From Candidatus Pacearchaeota archaeon (lineage in GTDB: Archaea > Nanobdellota > Nanobdellia > UBA10117 > JAFCGA01), in assembly GCA_017608345.1 (NCBI GenBank), contig JAFCGA010000009.1, positions 1 through 41,806 of the forward strand: a stretch of 41,806 nt of DNA, read 5' to 3'. Below, piece after piece: positions 1-8,386 of the stretch. The translations under genes and the position numbers were made by a program. Each line of letters starts with the position of its first letter. Position 1 is the stretch's first letter. The notes below the pieces were generated by a model, which was given only the letters and a program-made list of their open reading frames with translations, was not told the origin of the DNA and made no database searches.

Positions 1-2
1 CG

Positions 3-137
3 CAGAGTATTAAGCAGCTTCAGAACAATGCAGGAAGGGGTAAACTCTACATCTTGGATACAAGCAATAATCCTTACGATCAGGAATACGCTAATCTATT
101 AGAGAGAATTTTAGGAGGTATGTCCAATGAAAACTGA
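3..137 (+). CDS. C-terminal end of an unidentified protein (partial)
   Basis: An open frame enters from the left edge and ends at TGA 135-137, giving about 44 residues rich in Asn, Leu and Gln. The fragment is too short to assign to a family. It overlaps the start of the next gene by 11 nt, so it is probably the upstream member of the same operon. The Shine-Dalgarno GGAGGT at 114-119 for the next gene lies inside this frame. Confidence 0.6.
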   Translation, partial: QSIKQLQNNAGRGKLYILDTSNNPYDQEYANLLERILGGMSNEN

Positions 138-1098
138 GACAGAAAACAACGCGTCTGAACTGAACAACTATTCTTTCTGCCTTTTCAGATTACCTGAAGA
201 AGGTGGGAGAGTGTTATGGGAGATAACGAACAGCTGCAATTATTCTTGCAATTACTGTATATTTAGTGCAGAAAGAGGTAGAATACCTGGAGAGCTAACA
301 ACAGAGGAAGCATTTGAAGTCCTAGAAGGTCTAAAATCGAGAGGCTTTACTCATATTAAATTCACTGGTGGAGAGCCCTTCATTCGAAGGGATATGCTAG
401 ATATTCTGCGGAGATCAAGAGACTTAGAGTTTATAGTAGATATTTCAACAAATGCATCGAGGATTACTGGAGATATGGCAAGTGAACTAAATGAAATAGG
501 ATTAAATATGGTTCATGTTAGCGTCGACGGCCATAATAGAGAACTACATGAGCGAGCAAGAGGTCAGAATACTTATCTACCGACGATCCGCGGCTTAAAA
601 TACCTTGTTGATAGCGATGCGTACGTTCGGATTGGAACTGTGATTTTCAAAGGGAATGAAAAATATCTTGAAGAAATGGTTCAGTCAGGAGCTTCGCTAG
701 GTGCTGATGAAATAATCTTCTCTTACATGGAGCCCGTAGGACGATCTAAAGATGATTACTCGCTAATCTCAAATAAGCCAATTGAAGAGGTCAAGGACGC
801 GCTTGAACAACTAGCTCAAAAGTACCAAGATAAAATAAAGGTTAACTATAGCTTCACTGAGAAACCAAAGCAGTGTGAAAGTGGAATCTGTCCAGCAGTT
901 AACAAGTTCCTTTACATTGACAATTTGGGAAGGATTTCTCCGTGTACATGGGTTGTTGAGAAATATCCGCAGTATCGTACTGAGAAGACTGTAAAGACTG
1001 CTAGCTTTGAGGAAGTGATGGATTCTGAACCGATTAAATCATATCTTTCCTATATTGAGCATAATAAGATCCGAGGATGTCCCGTATCGAGGAGGTAG
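127..1098 (+). CDS. Radical SAM protein with SPASM-like C-terminus
   Basis: 323 aa. The CX3CX2C cluster motif (Cys37, Cys41, Cys44) and a following GGEP motif (in FTGGEPF) mark a radical SAM enzyme that binds a 4Fe-4S cluster and cleaves S-adenosylmethionine. The C-terminal region has further cysteines (CESGIC, a C about 17 residues later in SPC, and a final GC), as in SPASM or twitch-type auxiliary-cluster domains of peptide- and cofactor-modifying enzymes. The start follows GGAGGT with 7-nt spacing. It is the first complete gene of a tight operon with a DUF3419-like transferase, an ATP-grasp ligase and a methyltransferase, which suggests a biosynthetic or modification pathway. The substrate cannot be told from sequence. 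Confidence 0.9.
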   Translation: MKTETENNASELNNYSFCLFRLPEEGGRVLWEITNSCNYSCNYCIFSAERGRIPGELTTEEAFEVLEGLKSRGFTHIKFTGGEPFIRRDMLDILRRSRDLEFIVDISTNASRITGDMASELNEIGLNMVHVSVDGHNRELHERARGQNTYLPTIRGLKYLVDSDAYVRIGTVIFKGNEKYLEEMVQSGASLGADEIIFSYMEPVGRSKDDYSLISNKPIEEVKDALEQLAQKYQDKIKVNYSFTEKPKQCESGICPAVNKFLYIDNLGRISPCTWVVEKYPQYRTEKTVKTASFEEVMDSEPIKSYLSYIEHNKIRGCPVSRR

Positions 1099-1104
1099 AA
1101 TATA

Positions 1105-2070
1105 ATGGAACAAGACACGTTGAAAGTACTTCAAGAGATAGAGCAATTATTTAGCGGAGACTTTATCCAGAACCTTCGGTCAGCTGAAAGGTTTAGTAAG
1201 TACTCTCAGATTTATTCCTTTGCTACTGAGAACATCGCAGGTTATTTTCCTAAGCTAGGCTTGAATGGTAAAAGGGTGCTCACAGTTAGTGGTTCTGGAG
1301 ATCACATAATCAACGCATACTTATACGGAGCTAGAAAAGTGGACTCTTTTGATATTAATATGCTATCTTCAGCAATAACTGATCTAAAAATAAAGGCGAA
1401 TAAGAAATTATCCTTGTCTGAATTTAAGGATTTTTTCTTCCGAAGGTCTAATGCATTGGATTTCTCAATATACTCTGGCTTAAGATCTCAGTTAAGCAAT
1501 AAGAATAAGTTCTTCTTTGATAAGGCATATCAATATTTTGAGAAGGATGGCTTTGCAATGAGAGAATCTGAGCTATTCAATAATCGCTATGATGAACGCC
1601 AATTAAAGATAATGAATAATCCTTATCTTCAGTCAGAAATGGCATATAAATTAGCGGCATTTCAACTGCAAGGAAAACAGTCAAAATGGATTTGCAGCTC
1701 TGTAGAAGATTTAGAATCTAGATTAAATGTTGAGCAGGAGTTTGATGTAGTATTACTATCAAATATATCAGATTATGCGAAGACAATGTTTTCTGGCCAG
1801 CAGGACTACTTGCAGATCTTTTGCGATAGAGTAATAGTTCCGTTGGAGCAGCACTTAAGCTCAGAAGGAATAATCTGCGCAGCATACATTTATGATGCAC
1901 GGAAAGAGCAGAGCTCTAATGAGCAATATCGGAGTACTATTGATGATCCTGGCCTTAGAAGAGAAATCTTTGAGAGCGCTGGAATGAAGTATAAAGAGGT
2001 GACTTTTAATAGCGTCATCCCTGAGAAAAAAGATGCAGTAGTTATACTTCAAGGTAGGAACGGAGGATAA
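1105..2070 (+). CDS. DUF3419/BtaA-like SAM-dependent aminocarboxypropyl transferase (probable)
   Basis: 321 aa. The central stretch KRVLTVSGSGDHIINAYL followed by KVDSFDIN and DLKIKA matches the SAM-binding region of DUF3419 proteins, which include BtaA, the enzyme that moves the 3-amino-3-carboxypropyl group of SAM onto diacylglycerol. Archaea lack ester diacylglycerol, so the acceptor here must differ or the chemistry may be ordinary methylation. The start is preceded by GAGGAGGT, 6 nt after the radical SAM stop. Two nt separate it from the ATP-grasp gene. Family assignment is from pattern memory, so confidence is moderate. Confidence 0.6.
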   Translation: MEQDTLKVLQEIEQLFSGDFIQNLRSAERFSKYSQIYSFATENIAGYFPKLGLNGKRVLTVSGSGDHIINAYLYGARKVDSFDINMLSSAITDLKIKANKKLSLSEFKDFFFRRSNALDFSIYSGLRSQLSNKNKFFFDKAYQYFEKDGFAMRESELFNNRYDERQLKIMNNPYLQSEMAYKLAAFQLQGKQSKWICSSVEDLESRLNVEQEFDVVLLSNISDYAKTMFSGQQDYLQIFCDRVIVPLEQHLSSEGIICAAYIYDARKEQSSNEQYRSTIDDPGLRREIFESAGMKYKEVTFNSVIPEKKDAVVILQGRNGG

Positions 2071-2071
2071 A

Positions 2072-3082
2072 ATGCTAGAAGGACGAGAACTAGAGGGGTT
2101 GCATACTAATCAAAGGCTGCTAGTAATGGAGCTTCAGCGCAGAGGTATTTATGTTCGGCTACTTAATAAGAATATGGCGCTTCTTGAGGCTTCGTACAAT
2201 GGACATAAAGAGTTTATTTTAGATCGTGATTCATCTATTTGCCCTTATCCAGCTACAGTAATTAGCGGCAAGAAACACCTTGCTAAGGCGCTGATGAGAC
2301 AATCGAGAATTAGCGTTCCAGCTGGTGAGATATTCAGCGCAAATAGTATAGATGATGCTTTGCTTTACGCACAAGAGATTGGCTTTCCTGTTGTAGCTAA
2401 GCCGAATTTCGGATCTCATGGCGATGGAGTACATATGGACCTTGAGAATCTGTGTCAAGTTAAGATCGCTATTGATGATATTATTCAACTAGGGAGTTCA
2501 AAGTACTTCTTAATTGAAGAGCAATTTGAGGGTAAAGAATATCGCGTATTTATTACAAAGAATAATGATTATGCAGTACTTCACAGAGATCCGGCACACG
2601 TGATCGGAGATGGTAAGAGCACAATTGAGCAGCTAGCTAATATTGAGAGTTATCGGCGAATGAATCCAAGAACGACTTGCCTTTGCCCAGTAAGATTGGA
2701 TGATGTCGTAGATAGATACTTAAGAAGAAGTGAAAAAGACATCAGCTATATTCCTGAGAAAGACGAGGAAGTTTATCTCAGGCATAATTCAAATGTTGCT
2801 GCAGGGGGAATGTGTGAGGATTATACTGATAAAGTGCATCCATCTGTGATTGAAATCTCTAAGAAAGCGTTAGCAGTATTTCATGGATTACCTTATGCGG
2901 GTATGGATTTTCTAAGCAAGGATATAACTGCCGAACAGACTGCGGAGATGTATCGAATATTAGAGGTAAATTCGATCCCAGGGATACATATGCACATGCG
3001 CCCTGGAAGAGGCAAGCCAAGAAATGTGGATAAATATATGGTTGATATGATCTTTCCAGAGACGAGGAGGAATAATGGCTAA
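2072..3082 (+). CDS. ATP-grasp ligase, cyanophycin synthetase/glutathione synthase-like
   Basis: 336 aa. The ATP-grasp fold is shown by FPVVAKPNFGSHGDGV (nucleotide-binding lysine and glycine-rich loop), by EGKEYRVFI with PAHVIGDGKSTI, a signature shared with cyanophycin synthetase and GshF-type ligases, and by EVNSIPG with the Mg-binding Glu and Asn. Such enzymes activate a carboxylate as acyl phosphate and join it to an amine. Cyanophycin synthetase itself is more than 850 aa, so this is a stand-alone ATP-grasp domain. It has a GGAGG site before the ATG and overlaps the methyltransferase by 8 nt. Its operon partners suggest it makes an amide or peptide bond in a small-molecule or peptide product. 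Confidence 0.85.
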   Translation: MLEGRELEGLHTNQRLLVMELQRRGIYVRLLNKNMALLEASYNGHKEFILDRDSSICPYPATVISGKKHLAKALMRQSRISVPAGEIFSANSIDDALLYAQEIGFPVVAKPNFGSHGDGVHMDLENLCQVKIAIDDIIQLGSSKYFLIEEQFEGKEYRVFITKNNDYAVLHRDPAHVIGDGKSTIEQLANIESYRRMNPRTTCLCPVRLDDVVDRYLRRSEKDISYIPEKDEEVYLRHNSNVAAGGMCEDYTDKVHPSVIEISKKALAVFHGLPYAGMDFLSKDITAEQTAEMYRILEVNSIPGIHMHMRPGRGKPRNVDKYMVDMIFPETRRNNG

Positions 3083-3767
3083 ACAAAATCTATCTGAAGG
3101 CTCAAAGAGCTATCATTCAGAGGCGCGTATTTATGAGCGTTTTAGTCAAGTAGAAGATATTCCAAGCAGGGTTTTGGAGTTTCTAGAATCAGTGATTAAA
3201 GGAAATGTTTTGGATCTGGGCTGCGGTACAGGGAAATATTTAGTTCTATTAGCACCCTTATCAAAAGTCTATTATGGATTAGATATTTCTGTAGATCAAT
3301 TGGAGATAGCAAAAAAGAAGGCTAAAGGGCTAAGCAATGTCAAGTTTGTCTGCTCTTCTGCTGAAGATACTGGCTTGCCTTCTGAGAGTATAGATAATAT
3401 TATTTCTACATGGGTTATAGGAACAGTATATTCTGAAGCTAGACGCCAGAAAATACTGGACGAAGCAGACAGAATTCTTAAGCACAAGGGAAGCATGTAT
3501 CTTGTTGAGAATGATATTGGCGGGGACTTTGAGTATATTCGCAATAGGTTTCCAGATATTTCTCGCACAAGGGCGTATAATGATTGGTTAGAAAGTAATG
3601 GTTTCGTACCTGCAGCTCGATTTAGTACTTACTTTAAGTTTGATTCGCTCGAAGAAGCTAAATTAATTTTTTGCTCGATCTGGGGTCAAGACGCTGCTAA
3701 GCGTGTGAATGGTAAGAAGATAGAACATAAGATTGTTATTTACCAGCGAGCAAAGATTAAGACTTAA
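3075..3767 (+). CDS. Class I SAM-dependent methyltransferase
   Basis: 230 aa. Motif I VLDLGCGTGKYL (near residue 45), an acidic residue ending the second strand (YYGLDIS) and SAEDTGLP with the following hydrophobic strand mark a class I (UbiE/BioC type) methyltransferase. It starts inside the end of the ATP-grasp gene behind GAGGAGG, so it is translationally coupled. DUF3419 (BtaA) and a methyltransferase of this class (BtaB) together make betaine head groups in bacteria. That parallel is only an inference here. The 3' end overlaps the convergent regulator gene by 11 nt. Confidence 0.85.
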   Translation: MAKQNLSEGSKSYHSEARIYERFSQVEDIPSRVLEFLESVIKGNVLDLGCGTGKYLVLLAPLSKVYYGLDISVDQLEIAKKKAKGLSNVKFVCSSAEDTGLPSESIDNIISTWVIGTVYSEARRQKILDEADRILKHKGSMYLVENDIGGDFEYIRNRFPDISRTRAYNDWLESNGFVPAARFSTYFKFDSLEEAKLIFCSIWGQDAAKRVNGKKIEHKIVIYQRAKIKT

Positions 3768-4614
3768 GCTTACGCATGCTCTTAATATTCTCAACTCGCA
3801 AGTTTGACTGAACTGAGTTCTGAAATTTCTTCCAGAATAGCTTCTGAAGCCATTCTATCCAGCTTAAATCTCTTATTTCATAATATATTGCGATTATGTC
3901 TTGAATTTGACCTTTTTTTCGGAAGCCAGCAAGCACTTCTCCTAGCTTGATAATTGTATCATCAAAAATATATGCTCTCAGCGGTGTGATTCCGTGCCGT
4001 ATTTCAATTAGTGGTTCTTTTAGACCTGCGTTTAATGCAATGACGGATTCAACATTTTCGAGATCCACTATATTAATATTTGTGATAATCTTAATTATTA
4101 TGCCTCTATCAACGCATGCCTTCATGTATTTTAAGATCGGCTTGTTCTTGTATTTCAGATGAACAAAAGCAAGATTGCCAGAAAATATGCAAATTTCTCT
4201 TTCTGAGCTTTTAAAATAAGGTATGAGCGTTTCGATATTATAATTATATTCTTCTTCTCCAGTTATCAAATCATAATAAGAATGCCGCTTTTCAGCATCT
4301 ACATATTGATATATTTCAAATGGGGAAAAATCAGTTTTTTCAATGCCCAGCTCAATCTGCTTGAATAGCTTTTCCTGCACATCTGTAGCATATATTTTTT
4401 CAGTATTGTTCCAGTAGACTACTTTTAATGCGCCGCGAGTGCCACCTCTGAAAGTTCTTGTTTTGATTGTACCGGTTCTAAGCATGATTTCTTCAACGTA
4501 TCTATTCGCAGTCCGCCAGTTCTTGCTCAAAGCAGTTGCAATATCATTTATGCTTCTCGGCTTTTGGTAGACTAAAGATTTAATTTTCTCAACAGTTTTA
4601 TTGTCAAGCACCAT
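3757..4614 (-). CDS. Winged-helix transcriptional regulator with TrmB/PLD-like sensor domain
   Basis: 285 aa. Residues 5-75 look like a winged helix-turn-helix (RSINDIATALSKNWRTANRYVEEI). From about residue 120 the pattern ICIFSGNLAFVHL, then MKACVDRGIIIKIIT, resembles the phospholipase-D-like effector domain of TrmB family regulators, without an obvious HKD catalytic pair. The minus-strand box CTATTTAAAT at 4635-4644 lies about 26 nt before the ATG, suggesting a leaderless transcript. It sits tail to tail with the radical SAM operon and head to head with the gene at 4764, either of which could be its target. Confidence 0.75.
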   Translation of the reverse strand: MVLDNKTVEKIKSLVYQKPRSINDIATALSKNWRTANRYVEEIMLRTGTIKTRTFRGGTRGALKVVYWNNTEKIYATDVQEKLFKQIELGIEKTDFSPFEIYQYVDAEKRHSYYDLITGEEEYNYNIETLIPYFKSSEREICIFSGNLAFVHLKYKNKPILKYMKACVDRGIIIKIITNINIVDLENVESVIALNAGLKEPLIEIRHGITPLRAYIFDDTIIKLGEVLAGFRKKGQIQDIIAIYYEIRDLSWIEWLQKLFWKKFQNSVQSNLRVENIKSMRKLKS

Positions 4615-4720
4615 GATTTTAGTTGATATTCTCGATTTAAATAGCTTTCTAAAAAATACAACTAGGTTGACTAAATTCTGTTAGAAATTATTATACAAAA
4701 TACAACTCTTCTTAATATTA

Positions 4721-4763
4721 AGGAGGTCGCAGCTAGTGACGGGATCGCTGCGTTAACAAGACA
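4721..4763 (+). promoter_or_regulatory. Shine-Dalgarno, hairpin and 6-codon leader before the 4764 gene
   Basis: AGGAGGT at 4721-4727 is 36 nt from the ATG at 4764, too far for direct use. Between them CGCAGC (4728-4733) pairs perfectly with GCTGCG (4747-4752). Folding would leave 11 nt between the stem and the ATG. Alternatively the site serves a GTG-started six-codon leader at 4736-4756. Confidence 0.55.
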
Positions 4764-5210
4764 ATGGTAATGAAACGACTTAAAGAATTAAAAGGGATTT
4801 ATGGACACAAAGACATTGGTAAGCTTGTCGAATTTACACAGAAAGCGCCAATAAAACTACCAGCTGATGAACATTACTACTTCGAAAAGAATGGTAATGT
4901 AATTGACATCTATGGCACTGAAGAAGGTATTGAGAGATATAGTATCTCCGGACTGGCGGCCGGCATGTCTCTTAGTGGAATAGTGACAACTGACGAAGGT
5001 ATAGAAATCAATTTATCAATCGGTGGAATTGAGAAGATTGTTCTACACTCTGAGCCAAATGATGACTTGGAAGATATAGTCAGTCAGAATAGAAGTTCTG
5101 GATATTCTGGAGGCGGATCTAGTAGCTACTGTGGAGAATCAAGAAATAGTGAGAGCAGAAGTTATAGTTGCTCTTCTGGCGAATCAAGGGGTGGTGGAGA
5201 ATCTAGATAG
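4764..5210 (+). CDS. Uncharacterised protein with Ser/Gly/Arg-rich repetitive tail
   Basis: 148 aa, family not recognised. Residues 1-100 look like a small folded beta-rich domain. From about residue 108 the chain becomes low-complexity Ser, Gly and Arg with two cysteines and three GESR repeats. Such tails occur in disordered nucleic-acid-binding proteins and also in peptide precursors that are modified after translation. The nearby radical SAM, ATP-grasp and methyltransferase genes make the second idea worth testing, although a divergent regulator lies between. A second in-frame ATG at 4770 is also possible. Confidence 0.6.
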   Translation: MVMKRLKELKGIYGHKDIGKLVEFTQKAPIKLPADEHYYFEKNGNVIDIYGTEEGIERYSISGLAAGMSLSGIVTTDEGIEINLSIGGIEKIVLHSEPNDDLEDIVSQNRSSGYSGGGSSSYCGESRNSESRSYSCSSGESRGGGESR

Positions 5211-5235
5211 TGATTAATTAATGCGATCTAGAGTA

Positions 5236-5805
5236 TTACCTTTCTCCAAAGAGATCGATCATAGCTGAAATTATTTTCTGAGTCCGCTCAGCCAAGTAAG
5301 CTCTTGCAGCAATCGTTCCGTTGTTAATCTCAGGAATACATTTGTCATGGACTTGTAGATGATACGGCGGAGCTCCTGATTTCTTAAAAATCTCTTCATG
5401 TCCGCGATACGCGATGTCTATAGATATATTGCTCCTGAGCTCTTCTTCCAATGGAACTGCCCATGCCTCAAATACTCCTTCAGCGATTAGTTCAATTCCC
5501 GGACGATCTGAAGTGAAATTAATTATTGGCGTAGGGTACCCGTTTTCTTTAGTTAGATATATATCGATTCCTGGAATAATCATCTTTTCAGTAATAGCAT
5601 CTCTAGGACGTAATCTGTCTGAAATAAAAGAGTTGTATCGATTTAGTAATATCTGCCAGAAATTAACAAGCGAATCTATTTCCGGATCTGTGAATCGGAT
5701 AGCTTTCTCAAAATTCCAAGTAAGATCTGGAAACTCCCGAATAGCATCTATTGCTTGCCCTGCTTGCTGAGGTGTTAGGAACTTATCATAATATGAAGCT
5801 ATCAT
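5236..5805 (-). CDS. Uncharacterised protein
   Basis: 189 aa, not recognised. It is a soluble, mixed-charge protein with no signal peptide or membrane segment. The N-terminal half is helical (FLTPQQAGQAIDAIREF). The middle has a strand-rich part (IIPGIDIYLTKENGYPTPIINF) and AYRGHEEIF follows. It converges on the 4764 gene with 25 nt between stops and is head to head with the HD-domain gene. Codon use resembles the neighbours. Confidence 0.6.
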   Translation of the reverse strand: MIASYYDKFLTPQQAGQAIDAIREFPDLTWNFEKAIRFTDPEIDSLVNFWQILLNRYNSFISDRLRPRDAITEKMIIPGIDIYLTKENGYPTPIINFTSDRPGIELIAEGVFEAWAVPLEEELRSNISIDIAYRGHEEIFKKSGAPPYHLQVHDKCIPEINNGTIAARAYLAERTQKIISAMIDLFGER

Positions 5806-5864
5806 AATTATCCATAAGTAACAACATTAGTAAGTTTTTTATGTATTCCGTTAGTATGCGAAAT

Positions 5865-6491
5865 ATGGAACTAACGCTTGAGCAAGAGCTTCAGAATGCT
5901 TTTGATGAGATAGAAATAGCTCCGGATCAGCGACATTCTCTTACGACTATTCTGAATATGGTTAAGTTAGCAGACGTTCCAACATATGAACATATGATAA
6001 GATGTGGGTTGCTTGGAATTAAAGTGGCTAAGTTTACGCATATCGTAGACCCAAAAGCGCTTTTTTACGCAGATCTCTTACATGATGCTGGAAAATTGCT
6101 ATCTGATCCAGCTTCGCTTAAAAAAACAGAAGGCTTTGGTGCGGAAGATATGCAAGAAATGAAGAAACATCCAGTAGATGGCTATAGATTACTACGCGGG
6201 ATTCATGATTTCTCTGCAAGAATATTATTATATCATCATAAATATGTTGGGGAAGGATATCCTGAACAAATCCCCCAATCATGTATTGATTTTTCTGAAG
6301 GTTCAGCAGTTAATATAAGGTTTTATGCACGGATTGTTGGATTGATCGATTTTAATGACGCTATGATGCATCGAGAGAATGAAAAGTTCGGCGGAGTTCC
6401 CACAAGAGAGCAGGGAAGAGAGATTATGCTTAAACATAATCCTGATCAAAGCTATTTTATCAATCAATTATATGATAACAATATTTTCTAA
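5865..6491 (+). CDS. HD-domain phosphohydrolase (HD-GYP-like pattern)
   Basis: About 208 aa from ATG 5865. The metal-binding pattern YADLLHDAGKLL, then KHPVDGYRLL and LLYHHKYVGEGYP, is that of HD hydrolases with an HD-GYP-like arrangement of histidines. Members cleave phosphate esters of nucleotides or act as phosphodiesterases, and the substrate here is unknown. An upstream in-frame ATG at 5841 exists, but GTTTTTTATG at 5834-5843 is placed like a TATA box 26 nt before 5865, so I prefer the later, leaderless start. Confidence 0.75.
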   Translation: MELTLEQELQNAFDEIEIAPDQRHSLTTILNMVKLADVPTYEHMIRCGLLGIKVAKFTHIVDPKALFYADLLHDAGKLLSDPASLKKTEGFGAEDMQEMKKHPVDGYRLLRGIHDFSARILLYHHKYVGEGYPEQIPQSCIDFSEGSAVNIRFYARIVGLIDFNDAMMHRENEKFGGVPTREQGREIMLKHNPDQSYFINQLYDNNIF

Positions 6492-6544
6492 ATCGGCTTA
6501 CCTCGCTACGTAATCTTTTTAAACCTCTGGAATGCGAGAATTAT

Positions 6545-7675
6545 ATGAGTAAGAAGTTACTATCGAAGCGAATAGCTGAGAAGCCGATCAAAGTACCTGG
6601 AAATCCGTTCTGGAATGTTTTCAAGAGATTCGGCAGGGACGAAGCCATAGCTATGGTGATTAATGTTCTTGGAACTGCTATCATCGCTCTATTCGCGACT
6701 AATCCTCTTCTGCTGTCAGTTGCTGGTCCGGTAATCGAGAAAATCGGCTTCTTTCCAGCACATATTAAGGAAGCTTTGGGAGTTTACAAGACAACTCCTA
6801 AGAAGTCAAGAAAGAGCAGATCGTATTATCTAAAGCGGGCTTTCAAAGGAGGACTTACTAGTCTTGTAGAAGACTTGCTTGTCCACGATCCAATATATAT
6901 TGGATTAATGTTTGTTGGGCTCACGTTTTATTCTGGGATTCCGGTATGGCTATTATCTGCAGTAAGTTTCGTAATCGCAGTTCTGATCGTATCTGTGCTA
7001 GAAGTTGGAGTTACAGAAGCTAGATACTTACTTTTTAAGAAACGCTTGAAGCGAGCAGGATTTGGAATAACGACGTATTATGAGTCAAGATTTTTCATTA
7101 GTACTCATAAGAATCCGAATAAAATATTAGCTCAAGTTGCAAAAGAGTTCAATTTATCTCATCTTAAGCCAATAGAGTATCATGATAAATATTTTGGTAA
7201 TAAACTTCCAGTTTTTTCCGGTCGAGTTCCTAAGATTCGTTTAAGATTAAGAAAGAATCAGGATGGTACAGGATTAAATAAGACTGCTCAGATTATATAC
7301 ACTCGAGCATATGAGCAATCAAAGCGGACACTCGAACAATATCGCTACTTTCCTATCAAGAAGGACAAGATTTATTTCCGCTTGAAGCAGAGAATGCCTC
7401 AGACTTTAGAACGGATAAAAAATGTTCGTTGTCGCAGGATTTTAAAGCGACGTCAGGAGGAAGAGTCAGTTCTACGTGTCGATTTTACGCGGATAGCTGC
7501 TCATGATGATGAATTGCTCGTTTCGATTGATAAGCTACCGGCGCATAGTTCAGAATATATTTTAGAGATTAAAGTTTACAAAAATATCAAACGTCTTATT
7601 GAAGCAATGCGTTTTGTAATGCGAGAATTTCCAGTAGTACAGACAACTAAAGGGAAGCCAGAATTAGAGCATTAA
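6545..7675 (+). CDS. Membrane protein with basic cytoplasmic C-terminal domain
   Basis: 376 aa. Hydrophobic segments near residues 35-60 and two more near 117-155 anchor the N-terminal half. The rest is a soluble, very basic domain. Its end (YILEIKVYKNIKRLIEAMRF, later VVQTTKGKPEL) faintly recalls the EIK and lysine patterns of CYTH/VTC-type triphosphate-tunnel domains, but that is weak. TCTTTTTAAA at 6514-6523 lies 26 nt before the ATG, so the transcript is probably leaderless. Function unknown. Confidence 0.65.
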   Translation: MSKKLLSKRIAEKPIKVPGNPFWNVFKRFGRDEAIAMVINVLGTAIIALFATNPLLLSVAGPVIEKIGFFPAHIKEALGVYKTTPKKSRKSRSYYLKRAFKGGLTSLVEDLLVHDPIYIGLMFVGLTFYSGIPVWLLSAVSFVIAVLIVSVLEVGVTEARYLLFKKRLKRAGFGITTYYESRFFISTHKNPNKILAQVAKEFNLSHLKPIEYHDKYFGNKLPVFSGRVPKIRLRLRKNQDGTGLNKTAQIIYTRAYEQSKRTLEQYRYFPIKKDKIYFRLKQRMPQTLERIKNVRCRRILKRRQEEESVLRVDFTRIAAHDDELLVSIDKLPAHSSEYILEIKVYKNIKRLIEAMRFVMREFPVVQTTKGKPELEH

Positions 7676-7753
7676 TTCGATGAAGATATGCTTGCTGAGC
7701 TTAAGATATTTTAGAATTATAAAAAATAAAAGAAATAGAGCTTTAAAGTATTT

Positions 7754-8329
7754 CTACTTGTAAAGCTGCCGAGCTTCAAACGCATCTTCTGTGTCATCAT
7801 AGCTAACCCAGAGCTTTTTTGCCTCAGCAAAATCTATGAATTCTCCCTCTAATCCAGTTTCTTGTAAGAATTGTTCGTAGTTGTTATTTAGCCAGATCCT
7901 ATCCTCATAAATTATTGCCATTACGTCGTCTGGAAGTAAGAGTACCTCGTTAAGAACTGCTTTTCCGCAAAGTACATCAATGCTTGTTTGTGGTATCTTA
8001 CTAAAATCTGCGTCCCATACTCTCACCACATCGCATTCCATCTCAGAAGTCTTTTCTTTTCCTGGAATATAACCAACAACTTCGTTCTCTACGAGTTTAT
8101 GATAATGCGTCCAAAAGCTAGATCCTGGATTCTCATCACCCGCAATAGAATCATTTAAACTATGCGAAATTTGAGCAACATGATAAGCAATCTCTTGTGC
8201 TTGTGTGCGTTGTATATTGTATTCAAGGGTTACGGTCAGTTTTTCATGGTCCTCTTCAGCTAATGCGGCGTCACATTTGTCAATTAAATTAGCTAAGTCA
8301 CCATTTTGGAATATTTCTTTCTTTATCAT
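7754..8329 (-). CDS. Uncharacterised acidic protein
   Basis: 191 aa, acidic, no membrane segments, family not recognised. The central segment DVVRVWDADFSKIP followed by GKAVLNEVLLLPDDVMAIIYEDRIWLNN looks like a compact alpha/beta domain. The N-terminus is helical. It is a single gene with its own A/T-rich promoter region (TACTATATAG near 8346-8355) and converges with the membrane-protein gene across 78 nt of A/T-rich spacer. Confidence 0.6.
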   Translation of the reverse strand: MIKKEIFQNGDLANLIDKCDAALAEEDHEKLTVTLEYNIQRTQAQEIAYHVAQISHSLNDSIAGDENPGSSFWTHYHKLVENEVVGYIPGKEKTSEMECDVVRVWDADFSKIPQTSIDVLCGKAVLNEVLLLPDDVMAIIYEDRIWLNNNYEQFLQETGLEGEFIDFAEAKKLWVSYDDTEDAFEARQLYK

Positions 8330-8386
8330 TTTAATTACCTATTATTACTATATAGGGATATTATTTCGGTAACTTTAAAAGAATTA

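Noticed and set aside
5841-5864. Earlier ATG for the HD-domain gene
   Set aside because: It lies inside the probable TATA box; ATG 5865 has correct leaderless spacing.
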